Below, in pieces: positions 16,133 to 24,690 of a DNA stretch of 64,000 nt. Position 1 is the stretch's first letter. Every line of letters starts with the position of its first letter. Both the position numbers and the translations under genes were made by a program. The stretch covers positions 248,001 to 312,000 of the forward strand of contig NZ_JAHVIT010000001.1 in the NCBI RefSeq assembly GCF_019801605.1, written 5' to 3'. Source of the stretch: Maritimibacter alkaliphilus (GTDB lineage: Bacteria; Pseudomonadota; Alphaproteobacteria; Rhodobacterales; Rhodobacteraceae). The notes below the pieces were generated by a model. The model searched no databases. It was not told the DNA's origin and worked only from the letters and a program-made list of their open reading frames with translations.

Positions 16133-17140
16133 ATGACCGAGTCTCACCTCCACCCGCCTCTTGCCGTCACCCTCGGCGATCCCGCCGGGATCGGCCCCGA
16201 GATCACCGTCCGCGCGCTCACCACGCTCGGGGCGCCGCCCGCCGTCGTGCTGGGCCACGGCGCCGCGTTGGAGCGGGCCCTGGCTCTGGTGGCGCCTGGC
16301 TGGCGCATCCAGCCTGTGACCGGGCCCGAGACTCCGGCGCCGGAGAACGCCTTGCGCCTGATCGACACCGCCCCGGAGCAGCCGGCACCGGCCTATGGTG
16401 CGGTGGCCGCGGCGGCAGGGCAGGCGGCCTATGACGCGATCCGCGCGGCCATCGATCTGGCCAGGGCGGGGCGTGTCGCCGGGATCGTCACGGCGCCGAT
16501 CCACAAGGAGGCGCTCTCCGCGGCGGGGGTGAAATTCCCCGGCCATACCGAGATGCTGGCGACCTACGGCGGCGCCGGCAAGGTCGCCATGATGCTGGCC
16601 AATGACGAGATCCGCACCGTGCTGGTCACGATCCATGTTGCGCTGCGCGATGCCATCGAGCAGGCGGATTTCCCGGCTCAGATGGATGCGATCCGTCTGG
16701 CCCACGCGGGCGCCAAGGCGCTCGGCATTGCCGCTCCGCGGGTGGCCGTGGCCGGGCTCAACCCCCACGCGGGCGAGGGCGGGCTCTTCGGCCGCGAGGA
16801 GATCGAGATCATAAGCCCCGCCATCGAGGCTGCCCGGGCCGAGGGGATCGACGCCTCGGGCCCCTGGCCGGGCGACACGGTCTTCATGATGGCGCGCAAG
16901 GGCCGCTTCGACGTGGTGGTGGCCCAATACCACGACCAGGGGCTGATCCCGGTGAAATACATGGGGCTGGAAAGCGGCGTGAACATCACGCTGGGGCTGC
17001 CCTTCGTGCGCACCTCGCCCGATCACGGCACCGCCTTCGACATCGCCGGGCAGGGGGTGGCGGAGCCCGACAGCATGGTGACCGCCCTGCGCTACGCGGT
17101 GCAACTGGCCGCAGCCCGCCGCGTGACAGAGGAGGCGTGA
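16133..17140 (+). CDS. pdxA: 4-hydroxythreonine-4-phosphate dehydrogenase family (PdxA)
   Basis: 335 aa from ATG 16133 (MTESHLHPPLAVTLGDPAGIGPEI); the frame extends a little upstream but the family N-terminus begins here. PdxA oxidises 4-phosphohydroxy-L-threonine with NAD in pyridoxal phosphate synthesis. Family marks are LGDPAGIGPEI, TAPIHKEAL with GHTEMLA (metal-binding His), NPHAGEGGLFG and YHDQGLIPVKYMG. The usual partners pdxJ or ksgA are not adjacent; instead a TIM-barrel gene follows with a one-base overlap. PdxA2 paralogues in sugar-acid catabolic operons share all these motifs, so a D-threonate/erythronate phosphate substrate is an alternative. Confidence 0.88.
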   Translation: MTESHLHPPLAVTLGDPAGIGPEITVRALTTLGAPPAVVLGHGAALERALALVAPGWRIQPVTGPETPAPENALRLIDTAPEQPAPAYGAVAAAAGQAAYDAIRAAIDLARAGRVAGIVTAPIHKEALSAAGVKFPGHTEMLATYGGAGKVAMMLANDEIRTVLVTIHVALRDAIEQADFPAQMDAIRLAHAGAKALGIAAPRVAVAGLNPHAGEGGLFGREEIEIISPAIEAARAEGIDASGPWPGDTVFMMARKGRFDVVVAQYHDQGLIPVKYMGLESGVNITLGLPFVRTSPDHGTAFDIAGQGVAEPDSMVTALRYAVQLAAARRVTEEA

Positions 17141-17814
17141 TGGATTTCATCTTCATGCTCACCCGCAACGACCGCACCGTCGAGGATGCCGCGCATCATC
17201 TCGACGTGGCGCTGGCCCACGGGCTCCGGCACATCGGTTTCAAGGACGTGGGGCTGCCGATCCCCGCTCTGGCGGAACTCGCACGGCGCATCCGGGCCGG
17301 CGGGGCCACCAGCTACCTCGAGGTCGTCTCGGAGGACCGCGAGAGCGAGATCGCCTCGGCCCGCGCGGCGGTGGAGATCGGCGTCGACATCCTTCTGGGC
17401 GGGACCCATGCGCAGGACGTGCTTCCGGTGATCGCGGGCACGGCGCTGCGCTACTACCCCTTCCCGGGCCGGGTCACGGGCATTCCCAGCGTGCTGCACG
17501 GGCCGTCGGAAGCGATCGTCGCCTCGGCCCGCGCCCTTGCCGAGATGGACGGGGTCCACGGGCTCGACCTGCTGGCCTACCGTTTTGCGGGCGACGTCGA
17601 GGCGATGATGGAGGCGGTCTGCGCCGCGACCGAGAAGCCGGTGATCATCGCGGGCTCCATCGACAGCCCGGACCGGATCGCCCGCCTGCGGGCCTGCGGA
17701 GCGGCGGGCTTCACCATCGGCACCGCCGCCCTCGACGGTGTCTTTCCCGCCAGCGGCCCCGCGCTCGACGCGCAACTCGACGCGATCCGCGGCGCCTGCA
17801 CCCCGCAGGCCTGA
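17140..17814 (+). CDS. TIM-barrel protein coupled to pdxA
   Basis: 224 aa. ATG 17140 shares one base with the pdxA stop (TGATG), with GAGGAGG just upstream as an excellent ribosome binding site; GTG 17137 is an alternative. The protein has the beta/alpha repeat of a phosphate-binding barrel: FIFMLTRND, HIGFKDVG, YLEVVSED, VDILLGGTH, PVIIAGSIDSPDRI and GAAGFTIGTAAL. The final strand/helix GSI and GFTIG resemble the phosphate-gripping loops of PRA-isomerase-like barrels. The reaction is unknown to me. Tight coupling to the PdxA gene suggests a shared pathway, perhaps catabolism of a phosphorylated acid rather than vitamin B6 synthesis. Confidence 0.75.
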   Translation: MDFIFMLTRNDRTVEDAAHHLDVALAHGLRHIGFKDVGLPIPALAELARRIRAGGATSYLEVVSEDRESEIASARAAVEIGVDILLGGTHAQDVLPVIAGTALRYYPFPGRVTGIPSVLHGPSEAIVASARALAEMDGVHGLDLLAYRFAGDVEAMMEAVCAATEKPVIIAGSIDSPDRIARLRACGAAGFTIGTAALDGVFPASGPALDAQLDAIRGACTPQA

Positions 17815-18158
17815 AGCCGGCACGGGCCTTTCCTGCCGCCCGCCCCATTTCCGTTTCGAAAATATCCTCGGGGGGAATTGGCCCGTCAGGGCCAAGGGGG
17901 GCAGACAGCCCCCATTTTTGCCCCCCCATTCCTGCCCCCCCCATTTCTGCCTGCAGTCCACAGGCTGCCCTCAGACGGGCAGGGCGCGGCCTGTCCCCGC
18001 CCGCTCAATACCCTACCAAAAGAATCGGATTGACGAAGCTGAGTGCTTTTGTCAGGTATAGGCCCATGCCAGCCACCCCTGACCGGAGCCGCGTCCCTCG
18101 CGCGCCTCGGCCGGTCCATGGGGAAGCCGGGCGCATCGGACGAGAGGAAAGTGAACCC
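17815..18158. other. Gap before the iron operon
   Basis: 17880-17950 is a run of repeated C7 blocks separated by ATTT(T)TGC-like spacers (CCCCCCATT repeated about three times). The second half carries the promoter and iron box described separately. No gene. Confidence 0.4.
18030..18061 (+). promoter_or_regulatory. Iron-responsive TGA-N9-TCA operator and promoter of hemP operon
   Basis: TTGACG at 18030-18035 is a good -35 box. Immediately behind it lies CTGA-N9-TCAG (18039-18055), a perfect TGA-N9-TCA palindrome of the iron-rhodo/RirA type known from Rhizobiales and Rhodobacterales, and then GTATAG at 18056-18061, a poor -10. A repressor bound here would block RNA polymerase under iron-replete conditions. 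It lies about 100 bases upstream of hemP. Confidence 0.6.
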
Positions 18159-18323
18159 ATGTCTACCAATACGGTTGCGACCCAGACGCTGGCGGCCTTC
18201 GACGGCCCCGTTCACAGCGCGGAGGAGTTGACGGGCCCCGATGGTCTCGCGCTCATCCGCCTCGGGGATCAGGTCTACACCCTGCGCATCACCCGCGCGG
18301 GCAAGCTGATCCTGACGAAATGA
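18159..18323 (+). CDS. hemP: Hemin uptake protein HemP
   Basis: 54 aa from ATG 18159 (MSTNTVATQTL), with GAGAGGAAA upstream as ribosome binding site. The core GLALIRLGDQVYTLRITRAGKLILTK fits HemP/HmuP, small proteins found with heme and iron uptake genes and needed for their expression or function in several proteobacteria. It is the first gene of an eight-gene block on the same strand. Its stop overlaps the start of the next gene by four bases (ATGA). The iron-box upstream and the bacterioferritin genes downstream agree with an iron role. Confidence 0.85.
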   Translation: MSTNTVATQTLAAFDGPVHSAEELTGPDGLALIRLGDQVYTLRITRAGKLILTK

Positions 18324-18808
18324 CGCTGCGGTCGCCCTCCGACCGGTCCAGTGGCGGACCCGCGCCGCGCGGCGGGGCCTCGGTCGGACAGCTGACCGAC
18401 CTCGATGCCGTGGCGGCGGGCGCGGTGCTCTGCCTGCGCGGCTGGTGCCACAGCCCGGAAAGCCGGGCGCAGACCCTGCGCGATTTCATCGACACCCTCG
18501 GCCCCGACCTCGGCGGAGAGGCGGCAGCCGCCCTCGACGAGATCTGCGCGCTCTGCCAGAGCCACGGCCGGCGCCCGCTGATGCGCCATCACCTCAACTG
18601 CACCTGCCTCGGCGGGGACGAGGCCTGTTTCGGCCATTTCATCGCCGCCGCCGCCGAAGGCGCGCGCGAGGATGCCATGATGTTTGCAACCCTCATTGCC
18701 CGGCCCGACATGGCGCCGTGCCTGCTGGGCCTGGCCGAGGGGCTGGGACTGGCCCTCACCCGCATGGCGCGACAGCCCCGCCGACCGGCGGACGCGCGCC
18801 TCCACTGA
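18320..18808 (+). CDS. Conserved Cys-rich protein of the iron operon, unknown
   Basis: 162 aa, overlapping hemP by four bases, so translationally coupled. It is soluble and mostly helical, with Cys residues grouped at CLRGWCHSP (about residues 38-43), EICALCQSHG (about 74-81) and LNCTCLGGDEACFGHF (about 93-107), and several His close by (MRHHLNC). The spacing could bind a metal or Fe-S cluster, but it matches no family I can name. The position between HemP and imelysin suggests a cytosolic partner in iron handling. Function unknown. Confidence 0.7.
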   Translation: MTLRSPSDRSSGGPAPRGGASVGQLTDLDAVAAGAVLCLRGWCHSPESRAQTLRDFIDTLGPDLGGEAAAALDEICALCQSHGRRPLMRHHLNCTCLGGDEACFGHFIAAAAEGAREDAMMFATLIARPDMAPCLLGLAEGLGLALTRMARQPRRPADARLH

Positions 18809-18835
18809 CACCGACCTTTCGTTCAAGGACCGACC

Positions 18836-20116
18836 ATGACGACATTCAGCAAGCTTGCCGCCGCGGCCCTCAGCACCACCGCGCTCTCCCTGTCGCTCGC
18901 CTCTGCCGCGCAGGCGCAGGAGAAGGCCGAGGTTCTCACCACATACGCCGACATCGCGGCTGCCGCCTACGGCGACAGCCTGATCACCGCGCAGGCCCTG
19001 CAGGAGGCGGTTGCCGCCCTTGTGGCCGATCCCTCGGACGCGACGCTGCAGGCCGCCAAGACCGCATGGCTTGCCGCGCGCGTGCCCTACCAGCAGACCG
19101 AGGTCTTCCGCTTCGGCAATGCGATCGTGGACGACTGGGAAGGCAAGGTGAACGCCTGGCCGCTGGACGAGGGGCTGATCGACTACGTGGATGCCACCTA
19201 TGGCGGACCCACGGACGAGAATGAATTCGCCGCGCTGAACGTCATCGCCAACCCGACCTTCACCCTCTCGGGCGAAGAGGTGGACGCCTCCGAGATAACG
19301 CCCGAGCTGATCGGCGAGACGCTGCACGAGGCCGACGGGGTCGAGGCCAACGTCGCCTCCGGCTACCACGCCATCGAATTCCTGCTCTGGGGTCAGGACC
19401 TGAACGGCCACGCCCACGGCGCGGGCAACCGGCCCTTCACCGACTACGCCGCGGGCGAGGCCTGCACCAACGGCAACTGCGACCGGCGCGGCGCCTACCT
19501 GACCGCGGTGACCGACCTGCTGGTGTCCGACCTCGAATGGATGGCCGGCCAGTGGGCCGAGGGCGGCGAGGCCCGCGCCGCGGTGATGGAGAACGAGGAC
19601 GCCGGCATCTCGACCATGCTCACCGGCATGGGCTCGCTCTCCTACGGCGAGCAGGCGGGCGAACGGATGCGTCTCGGCCTGATGCTGAACGACCCCGAGG
19701 AAGAGCACGACTGCTTCTCGGACAACACCCACAACAGCCATTACTACGACGGTCTCGGCATCCAGAACGTCTACCTCGGCAACTACGTGCGTGCGGATGG
19801 CTCCATCGTTTCCGGCGCCTCGCTCTCCGACCTCGTCACCGAGGTGAACCCGGAGCTCGACGCCGAGATGAAGATGAAGCTGGCCAACACCATGCGCGCG
19901 CTTGGCCAGATCAAGACCGCGGCCGAGGCGGGCTTCTCCTACGACCAGATGCTGGAACGCGGCAACGCGGGCGGCGAGGCGCTCATCATGGGCGGGGTCG
20001 ACGGCCTCGTGGACCAGACCCAGACCATCGAGCGCGTGGTGGTGGCCCTTGGCGCCGACGCCATCGAGTTCGAAGGCTCCGACAGCCTCGACAACCCCGG
20101 CGCGGTCTTCCAGTGA
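18836..20116 (+). CDS. Imelysin-family periplasmic iron-binding protein (IrpA-like)
   Basis: 426 aa with a signal peptide (cleavage near AQAQ, residues 25-28). Imelysin/M75 proteins such as EfeO and IrpA bind iron or heme outside the cytoplasmic membrane. The M75 signature GxHxxE is present as GYHAIEFLLWGQDL at residues 176-181. Other family blocks include TAWLAARVPYQQTEVFRFGN and NDPEEEHDCFSDNTHNSHYYD. It is the third gene of the iron operon, 27 bases behind the Cys-rich gene, and precedes Bfd/Bfr. Proteolytic activity once claimed for the family is doubtful; iron capture in the periplasm is the likely role. Confidence 0.9.
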   Translation: MTTFSKLAAAALSTTALSLSLASAAQAQEKAEVLTTYADIAAAAYGDSLITAQALQEAVAALVADPSDATLQAAKTAWLAARVPYQQTEVFRFGNAIVDDWEGKVNAWPLDEGLIDYVDATYGGPTDENEFAALNVIANPTFTLSGEEVDASEITPELIGETLHEADGVEANVASGYHAIEFLLWGQDLNGHAHGAGNRPFTDYAAGEACTNGNCDRRGAYLTAVTDLLVSDLEWMAGQWAEGGEARAAVMENEDAGISTMLTGMGSLSYGEQAGERMRLGLMLNDPEEEHDCFSDNTHNSHYYDGLGIQNVYLGNYVRADGSIVSGASLSDLVTEVNPELDAEMKMKLANTMRALGQIKTAAEAGFSYDQMLERGNAGGEALIMGGVDGLVDQTQTIERVVVALGADAIEFEGSDSLDNPGAVFQ

Positions 20117-20240
20117 CGCGCCCCCGGCGCTCTGCGCCGGACCCAGACCTCTGGCGCTCTGCGCCGGGTCCTGAATTCCGGTGCGGGCCCCACGGGCCCG
20201 CGCCTTCCCCAAGAGCCACGAATGTCATTGGATCGCAGCC

Positions 20241-20534
20241 ATGATCGTCTGCCACTGCCAGAACATCTCCGACAAGGACATCGACGCCGCCATCGACTGG
20301 ATGCGCGCCGCCGATGAAACCACCATCGTGACGCCGGGCAAGGTCTACCGTGCCCTCGGCAAGGCGGCGGATTGCGGCGGATGCATGCCGCTTTTCCTTG
20401 CAACCATGCGCAAGAACGACAACTTTGAGGTTCCAATGCAACTGCGTGGTCTGCGGACCCCGGCGACACAGGAGACCTCCGATGAAGGGCGATCAGAAGG
20501 TTATCGAGTATCTCAACACGGCGCTCAGAAGTGA
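20241..20534 (+). CDS. bfd: Bacterioferritin-associated ferredoxin Bfd
   Basis: 97 aa from ATG 20241 ([14 protein letters not shown]); the upstream in-frame start at 20181 adds a low-complexity peptide and is rejected. Cysteines in IVCHCQN (C4, C6) and CGGCMP (two more near residue 50) are the four [2Fe-2S] ligands of Bfd, which reduces iron stored in bacterioferritin so it can be released. The 3' end overlaps the start of bfr by 53 bases in another frame, so the last 17-18 residues are read from bfr coding DNA. That overlap couples the two partners tightly. Confidence 0.88.
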   Translation: MIVCHCQNISDKDIDAAIDWMRAADETTIVTPGKVYRALGKAADCGGCMPLFLATMRKNDNFEVPMQLRGLRTPATQETSDEGRSEGYRVSQHGAQK

Positions 20535-20967
20535 ACTGACCGCGGTCAGCCAATACTGGCTGCACTACCGCCTGCAGGACGACTGGGGCCTCGGCCACAT
20601 GGCCAGCAAGAGCCGCGAGGAAAGCATCGAGGAGATGAACCACGCGGACAAGCTGATCCAGCGCATCCTCTTCCTTGAAGGGCATCCGAACCTTCAGAAA
20701 CTCGACCCGCTCCGCATCGGGCAGACCCCCAAGGAGACGCTGGAAGCCGACCTCGCCGCCGAGCAGGAGGCCGCCGCGCTCTACAAGGAAGCCCGCGAAT
20801 ACTGCAACACGGCCGGTGACTACGTGTCCATGAAGCTCTTCGAAGAGTTGCTGATGGACGAGGAAGGGCATATCGACTTCCTCGAAACCCAGCTGGACCT
20901 GCTGGAGAAGATCGGCCCCGAGAAATATGCCCAGCTCAATGCCTCCACGATGGACGAAGCCGAGTAA
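20482..20967 (+). CDS. bfr: Bacterioferritin
   Basis: 161 aa from ATG 20482 ([20 protein letters not shown]), the exact family N-terminus, preceded by GGAGA. Ferroxidase residues fit known positions: E18, E51, H54, and the later [15 protein letters not shown] helix with E127/H130-type ligands. M52 ([10 protein letters not shown]), the axial heme ligand, is present, so this is a heme-binding bacterioferritin. It forms the 24-mer iron store in the cytoplasm. The start lies inside bfd and the 3' end overlaps the next gene by about 41 bases. Confidence 0.95.
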   Translation: MKGDQKVIEYLNTALRSELTAVSQYWLHYRLQDDWGLGHMASKSREESIEEMNHADKLIQRILFLEGHPNLQKLDPLRIGQTPKETLEADLAAEQEAAALYKEAREYCNTAGDYVSMKLFEELLMDEEGHIDFLETQLDLLEKIGPEKYAQLNASTMDEAE

Positions 20968-22516
20968 GCCTTCCGCGCTTGTCGCCACGTTTGCCGCCGC
21001 CCTTGCCGTCACCGGCGGGGCGGGGGCCCATGCCAAGGACGCGGCGACCGTCGCCGCAGGCGTCACGCTCGAGGACCTGCACCTCGACATCCAGCCGCGC
21101 AGCGAGGATGAACTCGCCCGCATCGCGGAGGTGACGGCGCCCACCACGGATTTCTCGAAGCCCGAGACATTCGAGGCGCTGCCCGGCGGCGCCGCTTCCG
21201 TGCGCCTGCGCCAGAACGCCGATGCCTTCTCGCAGCCCTCCGGCAACATCAGCTTCGAGGGCGAGCTCGACTTCAAGGTCGGCAACGGGCTGTTCAAGAA
21301 AATCTGGGTGTCTGCACCCTCGTCGACGCTGGCCTCCGACGGGTTGGGGCCGCTCTACAACGCGCGCTCCTGCCAGCGGTGCCACCTGAAGGACGGCCGC
21401 GGCCACCCGCCCGAGGGGCCGACCGACAGCAATATCTCGATGTTCCTGCGCGTCTCGGTTCCCGGCGGGCCGGAAGAGGCCGAGATCGAGGACTTCATCG
21501 CCACCGCGCCCGAGCCGCACTACGGCACCCAGCTGCAGGACTTCTCCCTCGCCGGGCTGCCCGCCGAAGGGCAGATGCGGATCGACTACGAGGAAATCCC
21601 GGTCACCCTGTCGGACGGCGAGACCGCCAGCCTGCGCAAGCCGACCTACCGGGTCGAGGACCTCGGCTATGGCCCGATGGCCGCGGACGTCATGCTCAGC
21701 CCCCGGGTTGCGCCGCAGATGATCGGCCTTGGCCTGCTGGAGGCGATCCCGGTCGAGGACATCCTTGCCCATGCGGACCCGGACGATGCCGATGGCGATG
21801 GCATCTCGGGCCGGGCCAACGTCGTGCGCTCCGTCGAATTCGATGTGCCGATGCTGGGCCGCTTCGGCCTCAAGGCCGGCGCGCCCACGATCCGTCACCA
21901 GTCCGCCGCCGCCTTCGACGGCGACATCGGCATTTCCAACCCGCTCTTCACCGGGGCCTATGGCGAATGCACCGACCTGCAGGCGGGCTGCCGCGAGGCG
22001 CCCGACGGGCGCGACATGGACAAGGGCGGCTACGAGATCGATGAGGTCGGCCTCGACCTCGTGACCTTCTACTCCCGCAACCTCGCCGTGCCGGAACGGG
22101 TCGATCTGGACGACCCGCAGGTGCTGCGCGGCAAGGAGGTCTTCTACTCCGTCAACTGCCAGTCCTGCCACGTGCCGAAATTCGTGACCCACCGGATGCA
22201 GGGCCGCCCGGAGCAGAGCTTCCAGTTGATCTGGCCCTATTCCGACCTCCTGCTGCACGACATGGGCGAGGGGCTGGCCGACGACCGCCCCGAGGCCCGC
22301 GCCACGGGTCGTGAATGGCGCACCGCGCCCCTCTGGGGGATCGGTCTGACCGAACGGGTGTCGGGCCACACCTATTTCCTGCATGACGGGCGGGCCCGCT
22401 CGATTCTCGAGGCCGTCCTGTGGCATGGAGGCGAGGCGCAGGCCGCCCGCGATGCCGTCGTCTCGATGCCCGCACCCGACCGCGCCGCCCTGATCCGCTT
22501 CCTGGAGAGCCTTTGA
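20927..22516 (+). CDS. Di-heme oxidoreductase family protein, iron-operon type
   Basis: 529 aa from ATG 20927; ATG 20939 is an equally possible start. A signal peptide ([21 protein letters not shown]) sends it to the periplasm. Two c-type heme sites are visible: CQRCH (149-153) and CQSCH (411-415), the pattern of the thiol oxidoreductase/MauG-like di-heme family (DUF1111). In iron operons of marine proteobacteria such proteins sit between two imelysins. They probably oxidise or reduce iron or an iron ligand outside the membrane; this role is inferred. It overlaps bfr upstream and shares one base with the following imelysin gene (TGATG). Confidence 0.88.
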   Translation: MPSSMPPRWTKPSKPSALVATFAAALAVTGGAGAHAKDAATVAAGVTLEDLHLDIQPRSEDELARIAEVTAPTTDFSKPETFEALPGGAASVRLRQNADAFSQPSGNISFEGELDFKVGNGLFKKIWVSAPSSTLASDGLGPLYNARSCQRCHLKDGRGHPPEGPTDSNISMFLRVSVPGGPEEAEIEDFIATAPEPHYGTQLQDFSLAGLPAEGQMRIDYEEIPVTLSDGETASLRKPTYRVEDLGYGPMAADVMLSPRVAPQMIGLGLLEAIPVEDILAHADPDDADGDGISGRANVVRSVEFDVPMLGRFGLKAGAPTIRHQSAAAFDGDIGISNPLFTGAYGECTDLQAGCREAPDGRDMDKGGYEIDEVGLDLVTFYSRNLAVPERVDLDDPQVLRGKEVFYSVNCQSCHVPKFVTHRMQGRPEQSFQLIWPYSDLLLHDMGEGLADDRPEARATGREWRTAPLWGIGLTERVSGHTYFLHDGRARSILEAVLWHGGEAQAARDAVVSMPAPDRAALIRFLESL

Positions 22517-23541
22517 TGCGACATACCCTCCGCACCGCCCTGATCCCTCTGGCCTTCGTCCTGATGCCGCCGGGGGCAGGGCAGGCCGGAGAGTTCGACG
22601 CGACGGTGACCGACGTGGTCGAGAACCACATCCTGCCGCGTTTCGATGCGCTCGCCGGGACCTCCGAGGCGCTGGATGCGGCGGCGCTGGCCGATTGCAC
22701 CCCCGGGCCCGCCCTGCAAGAGGCATGGGGCGCGGCCTTCGATGCGTGGATTTCCGCCAGCCACCTGCGCTTCGGTCCGACGGAGGCCGACAACCGTGCC
22801 TTCTCGCTGGCCTTCTGGCCCGACAGCCGGGGCGCCACGCCCAAGGCGCTCTCGGCGCTGATCGCCGACAGCGACCCGGCGGTCGAGAGCGCCGAGGACT
22901 TCGCGCAGGTCTCCATCGCGGCGCAGGGCTTCTACGCGCTGGAATACATGCTCTACGACGACCAGTTCGCCGAGATGGGCACGCCGGCGTACCGCTGTGC
23001 CCTGATCCGCGCCATGACCGGCGACATCGAGCGCACCACGCTGGCGATCGCGACCGACTGGCACGAGACTTGGGCGGGCTACCTGCTGCCTCCGCCCTCC
23101 GGCCCCTACCGGGACGAGGAGGAAGTGCTGGGAGAGCTCTTCGGCGCCCTGTCGCAGGGGCTGCAATTCACCTCGGACACCCGCCTCGGACGGCCCATGG
23201 GCACCTTCGACCGCCCCCGCGCCACCCGGGCCGAGGCCCGCCGCTCCGGCCGCTCGCTGCGCCATGTGGAACTGTCGCTCGCCGCGCTTCGCGATCTGGC
23301 CGAGCGGCTTTCGGGCGATGATGCAGAGCTGCGCGCGCAGGTGGACGAGGGCTTCCAGACCGCGCAGGACCTCGCCGCCGGTCTGGACGATCCGGTCTTC
23401 GCGGGGGTGGACGATCCCTCTGGCCGGCTGCGGGTCGAGATCCTGCAACAGGCGGTCGACCATATCCGCCAGCAGGAGGCGGCCAATGTCGGCGCGCGCC
23501 TTGGCGTGAGCGCCGGCTTCAACGCCCTGGATGGAGACTGA
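22516..23541 (+). CDS. Second imelysin-family protein, divergent
   Basis: 341 aa from ATG 22516, overlapping the di-heme gene stop by one base. A signal peptide (LRTALIPLAFVLMPPGAGQAG) precedes an all-helical imelysin domain with TPGPALQEAWGAAFDAWISASHLRFGPTE split across residues 62-90. At the signature position it reads GFYALEYMLYDD (138-143), so the His of GxHxxE is replaced by Tyr. This variant recurs in the second imelysin of such operons as far as I know and suggests altered metal binding. It works presumably with the di-heme protein and DUF1513 in periplasmic iron or copper handling. Confidence 0.85.
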   Translation: MRHTLRTALIPLAFVLMPPGAGQAGEFDATVTDVVENHILPRFDALAGTSEALDAAALADCTPGPALQEAWGAAFDAWISASHLRFGPTEADNRAFSLAFWPDSRGATPKALSALIADSDPAVESAEDFAQVSIAAQGFYALEYMLYDDQFAEMGTPAYRCALIRAMTGDIERTTLAIATDWHETWAGYLLPPPSGPYRDEEEVLGELFGALSQGLQFTSDTRLGRPMGTFDRPRATRAEARRSGRSLRHVELSLAALRDLAERLSGDDAELRAQVDEGFQTAQDLAAGLDDPVFAGVDDPSGRLRVEILQQAVDHIRQQEAANVGARLGVSAGFNALDGD

Positions 23542-23542
23542 C

Positions 23543-24625
23543 ATGACCTCTCGCCGGACCTTCCTGGCCGGGATGCTGGCCGCGGGCGCATTGCCCACGC
23601 CCACCTGGGCCGAGGCGGGTGATCCCGCCTTCCTCTCCGCCGCCCGCGCGCCCGACGGGGCCTATCGCCTCTGTGGTCTGGACGCCCGGGGGCAGGTGCT
23701 CTTCCAGCAGCCGCTGCCCGCGCGCGGCCACGCCGCCGCCGCCCATCCGACCCGCCCCGAGGCCGTGGCTTTTGCCCGCCGTCCGGGCACCTTCGCCCTG
23801 GTGGTCGATTGCCGCTCGGGCCGGATCGCGGCCCGGCTGGACAGCCCCGAGGGGCGGCATTTCTACGGCCACGGTGCGTTTTCCGACGATGGCGCGCTGC
23901 TTTTCACACCCGAGAACGACTACGAGGCCGGGCAGGGCGTGATCGGTGTCTGGGACGTGGCCTCCGGCTATAGCCGCGTGGACGAGGTGCCCTCGGGCGG
24001 AGTGGGGCCGCATGACATCCTGCGCCTGCCGGACGGGTCCTTCGTGGTGGCGAACGGCGGGATCGAGACCCACCCCGACGCGGGCCGGGCCAAGCTGAAC
24101 CTGCCGGTGATGCGCCCGAACCTGACCTACATGAGCGCCGCCGGCTCGATCCGCAGCCAGATGGAGCTGCCGGAGGAGATGCACCTGAACTCGATCCGCC
24201 ACCTCGCGCTGTCGGACGACGGTCTGGTGGCCTTCGCGATGCAGTGGCAGGGCGACGAATACGAGGCACCCGCGCTGCTGGGGCTGCACCGCGAGGGGCA
24301 AGAGCCCCTGCTGGCCATGGCCGAGGGGCCGATGCATGACGCGATGCAGGGCTACGCGGGTTCCGTCGCCATGGATGCCGCGGGGACCCGCGCGGCGATC
24401 TCCTCGCCCCGGGGCGGGCTGGTGCAGATCTTCGACACGGCGACGGGTGAGCTGGTGGAGCAGGTGGCCGAGGCGGATGCCTGCGGGCTCTCCTGCGGGG
24501 CCGGGGGCTTCGTCATCACCTCGGGCATCGGCCATGTGATCGGCTATGACACCGGCAGCGGGCGCAGCGACTGGCAGGCCGCCTCCGAGATGCAGTGGGA
24601 CAATCACCTGGTGCGGATCGGGTGA
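23543..24625 (+). CDS. DUF1513 beta-propeller-like periplasmic protein
   Basis: 360 aa from ATG 23543 (MTSRRTFLAGMLAAGAL), one base behind the preceding stop; ATG 23531 in frame would overlap the imelysin gene. The twin-arginine SRRTFLAG signal shows Tat export. The body has regular repeats of the propeller kind (GHGAFSDDGALLFTPEND, GGVGPHDILRLPDGSFVVANGG, GYAGSVAMDAAGTRAAISSP), as in DUF1513. The family accompanies imelysins and di-heme proteins, and its reaction is unknown to me. It is the last gene of the iron operon, followed by a terminator. Confidence 0.86.
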   Translation: MTSRRTFLAGMLAAGALPTPTWAEAGDPAFLSAARAPDGAYRLCGLDARGQVLFQQPLPARGHAAAAHPTRPEAVAFARRPGTFALVVDCRSGRIAARLDSPEGRHFYGHGAFSDDGALLFTPENDYEAGQGVIGVWDVASGYSRVDEVPSGGVGPHDILRLPDGSFVVANGGIETHPDAGRAKLNLPVMRPNLTYMSAAGSIRSQMELPEEMHLNSIRHLALSDDGLVAFAMQWQGDEYEAPALLGLHREGQEPLLAMAEGPMHDAMQGYAGSVAMDAAGTRAAISSPRGGLVQIFDTATGELVEQVAEADACGLSCGAGGFVITSGIGHVIGYDTGSGRSDWQAASEMQWDNHLVRIG

Positions 24626-24660
24626 TCGCGGGGGCGAGGCTGGGTCGCCCTATGAATTGG

Positions 24661-24690
24661 AAAGACCGCCCGGATAGGGCGGCCTTTCTC
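24661..24690 (+). terminator. Rho-independent terminator of the iron operon
   Basis: AAAG-A-CCGCCC (24661-24671), loop GGATA, GGGCGG-C-CTTT (24677-24687) form a stem with one mismatch, ending in CTTTCTC. It lies 36 bases behind the DUF1513 stop. Confidence 0.75.

Noticed and set aside
18275-20212. 645-codon open frame on the minus strand opposite the imelysin gene
   Set aside because: GC-driven antisense shadow; low-complexity Gly/Arg/Val composition, while the plus strand encodes a clear family.
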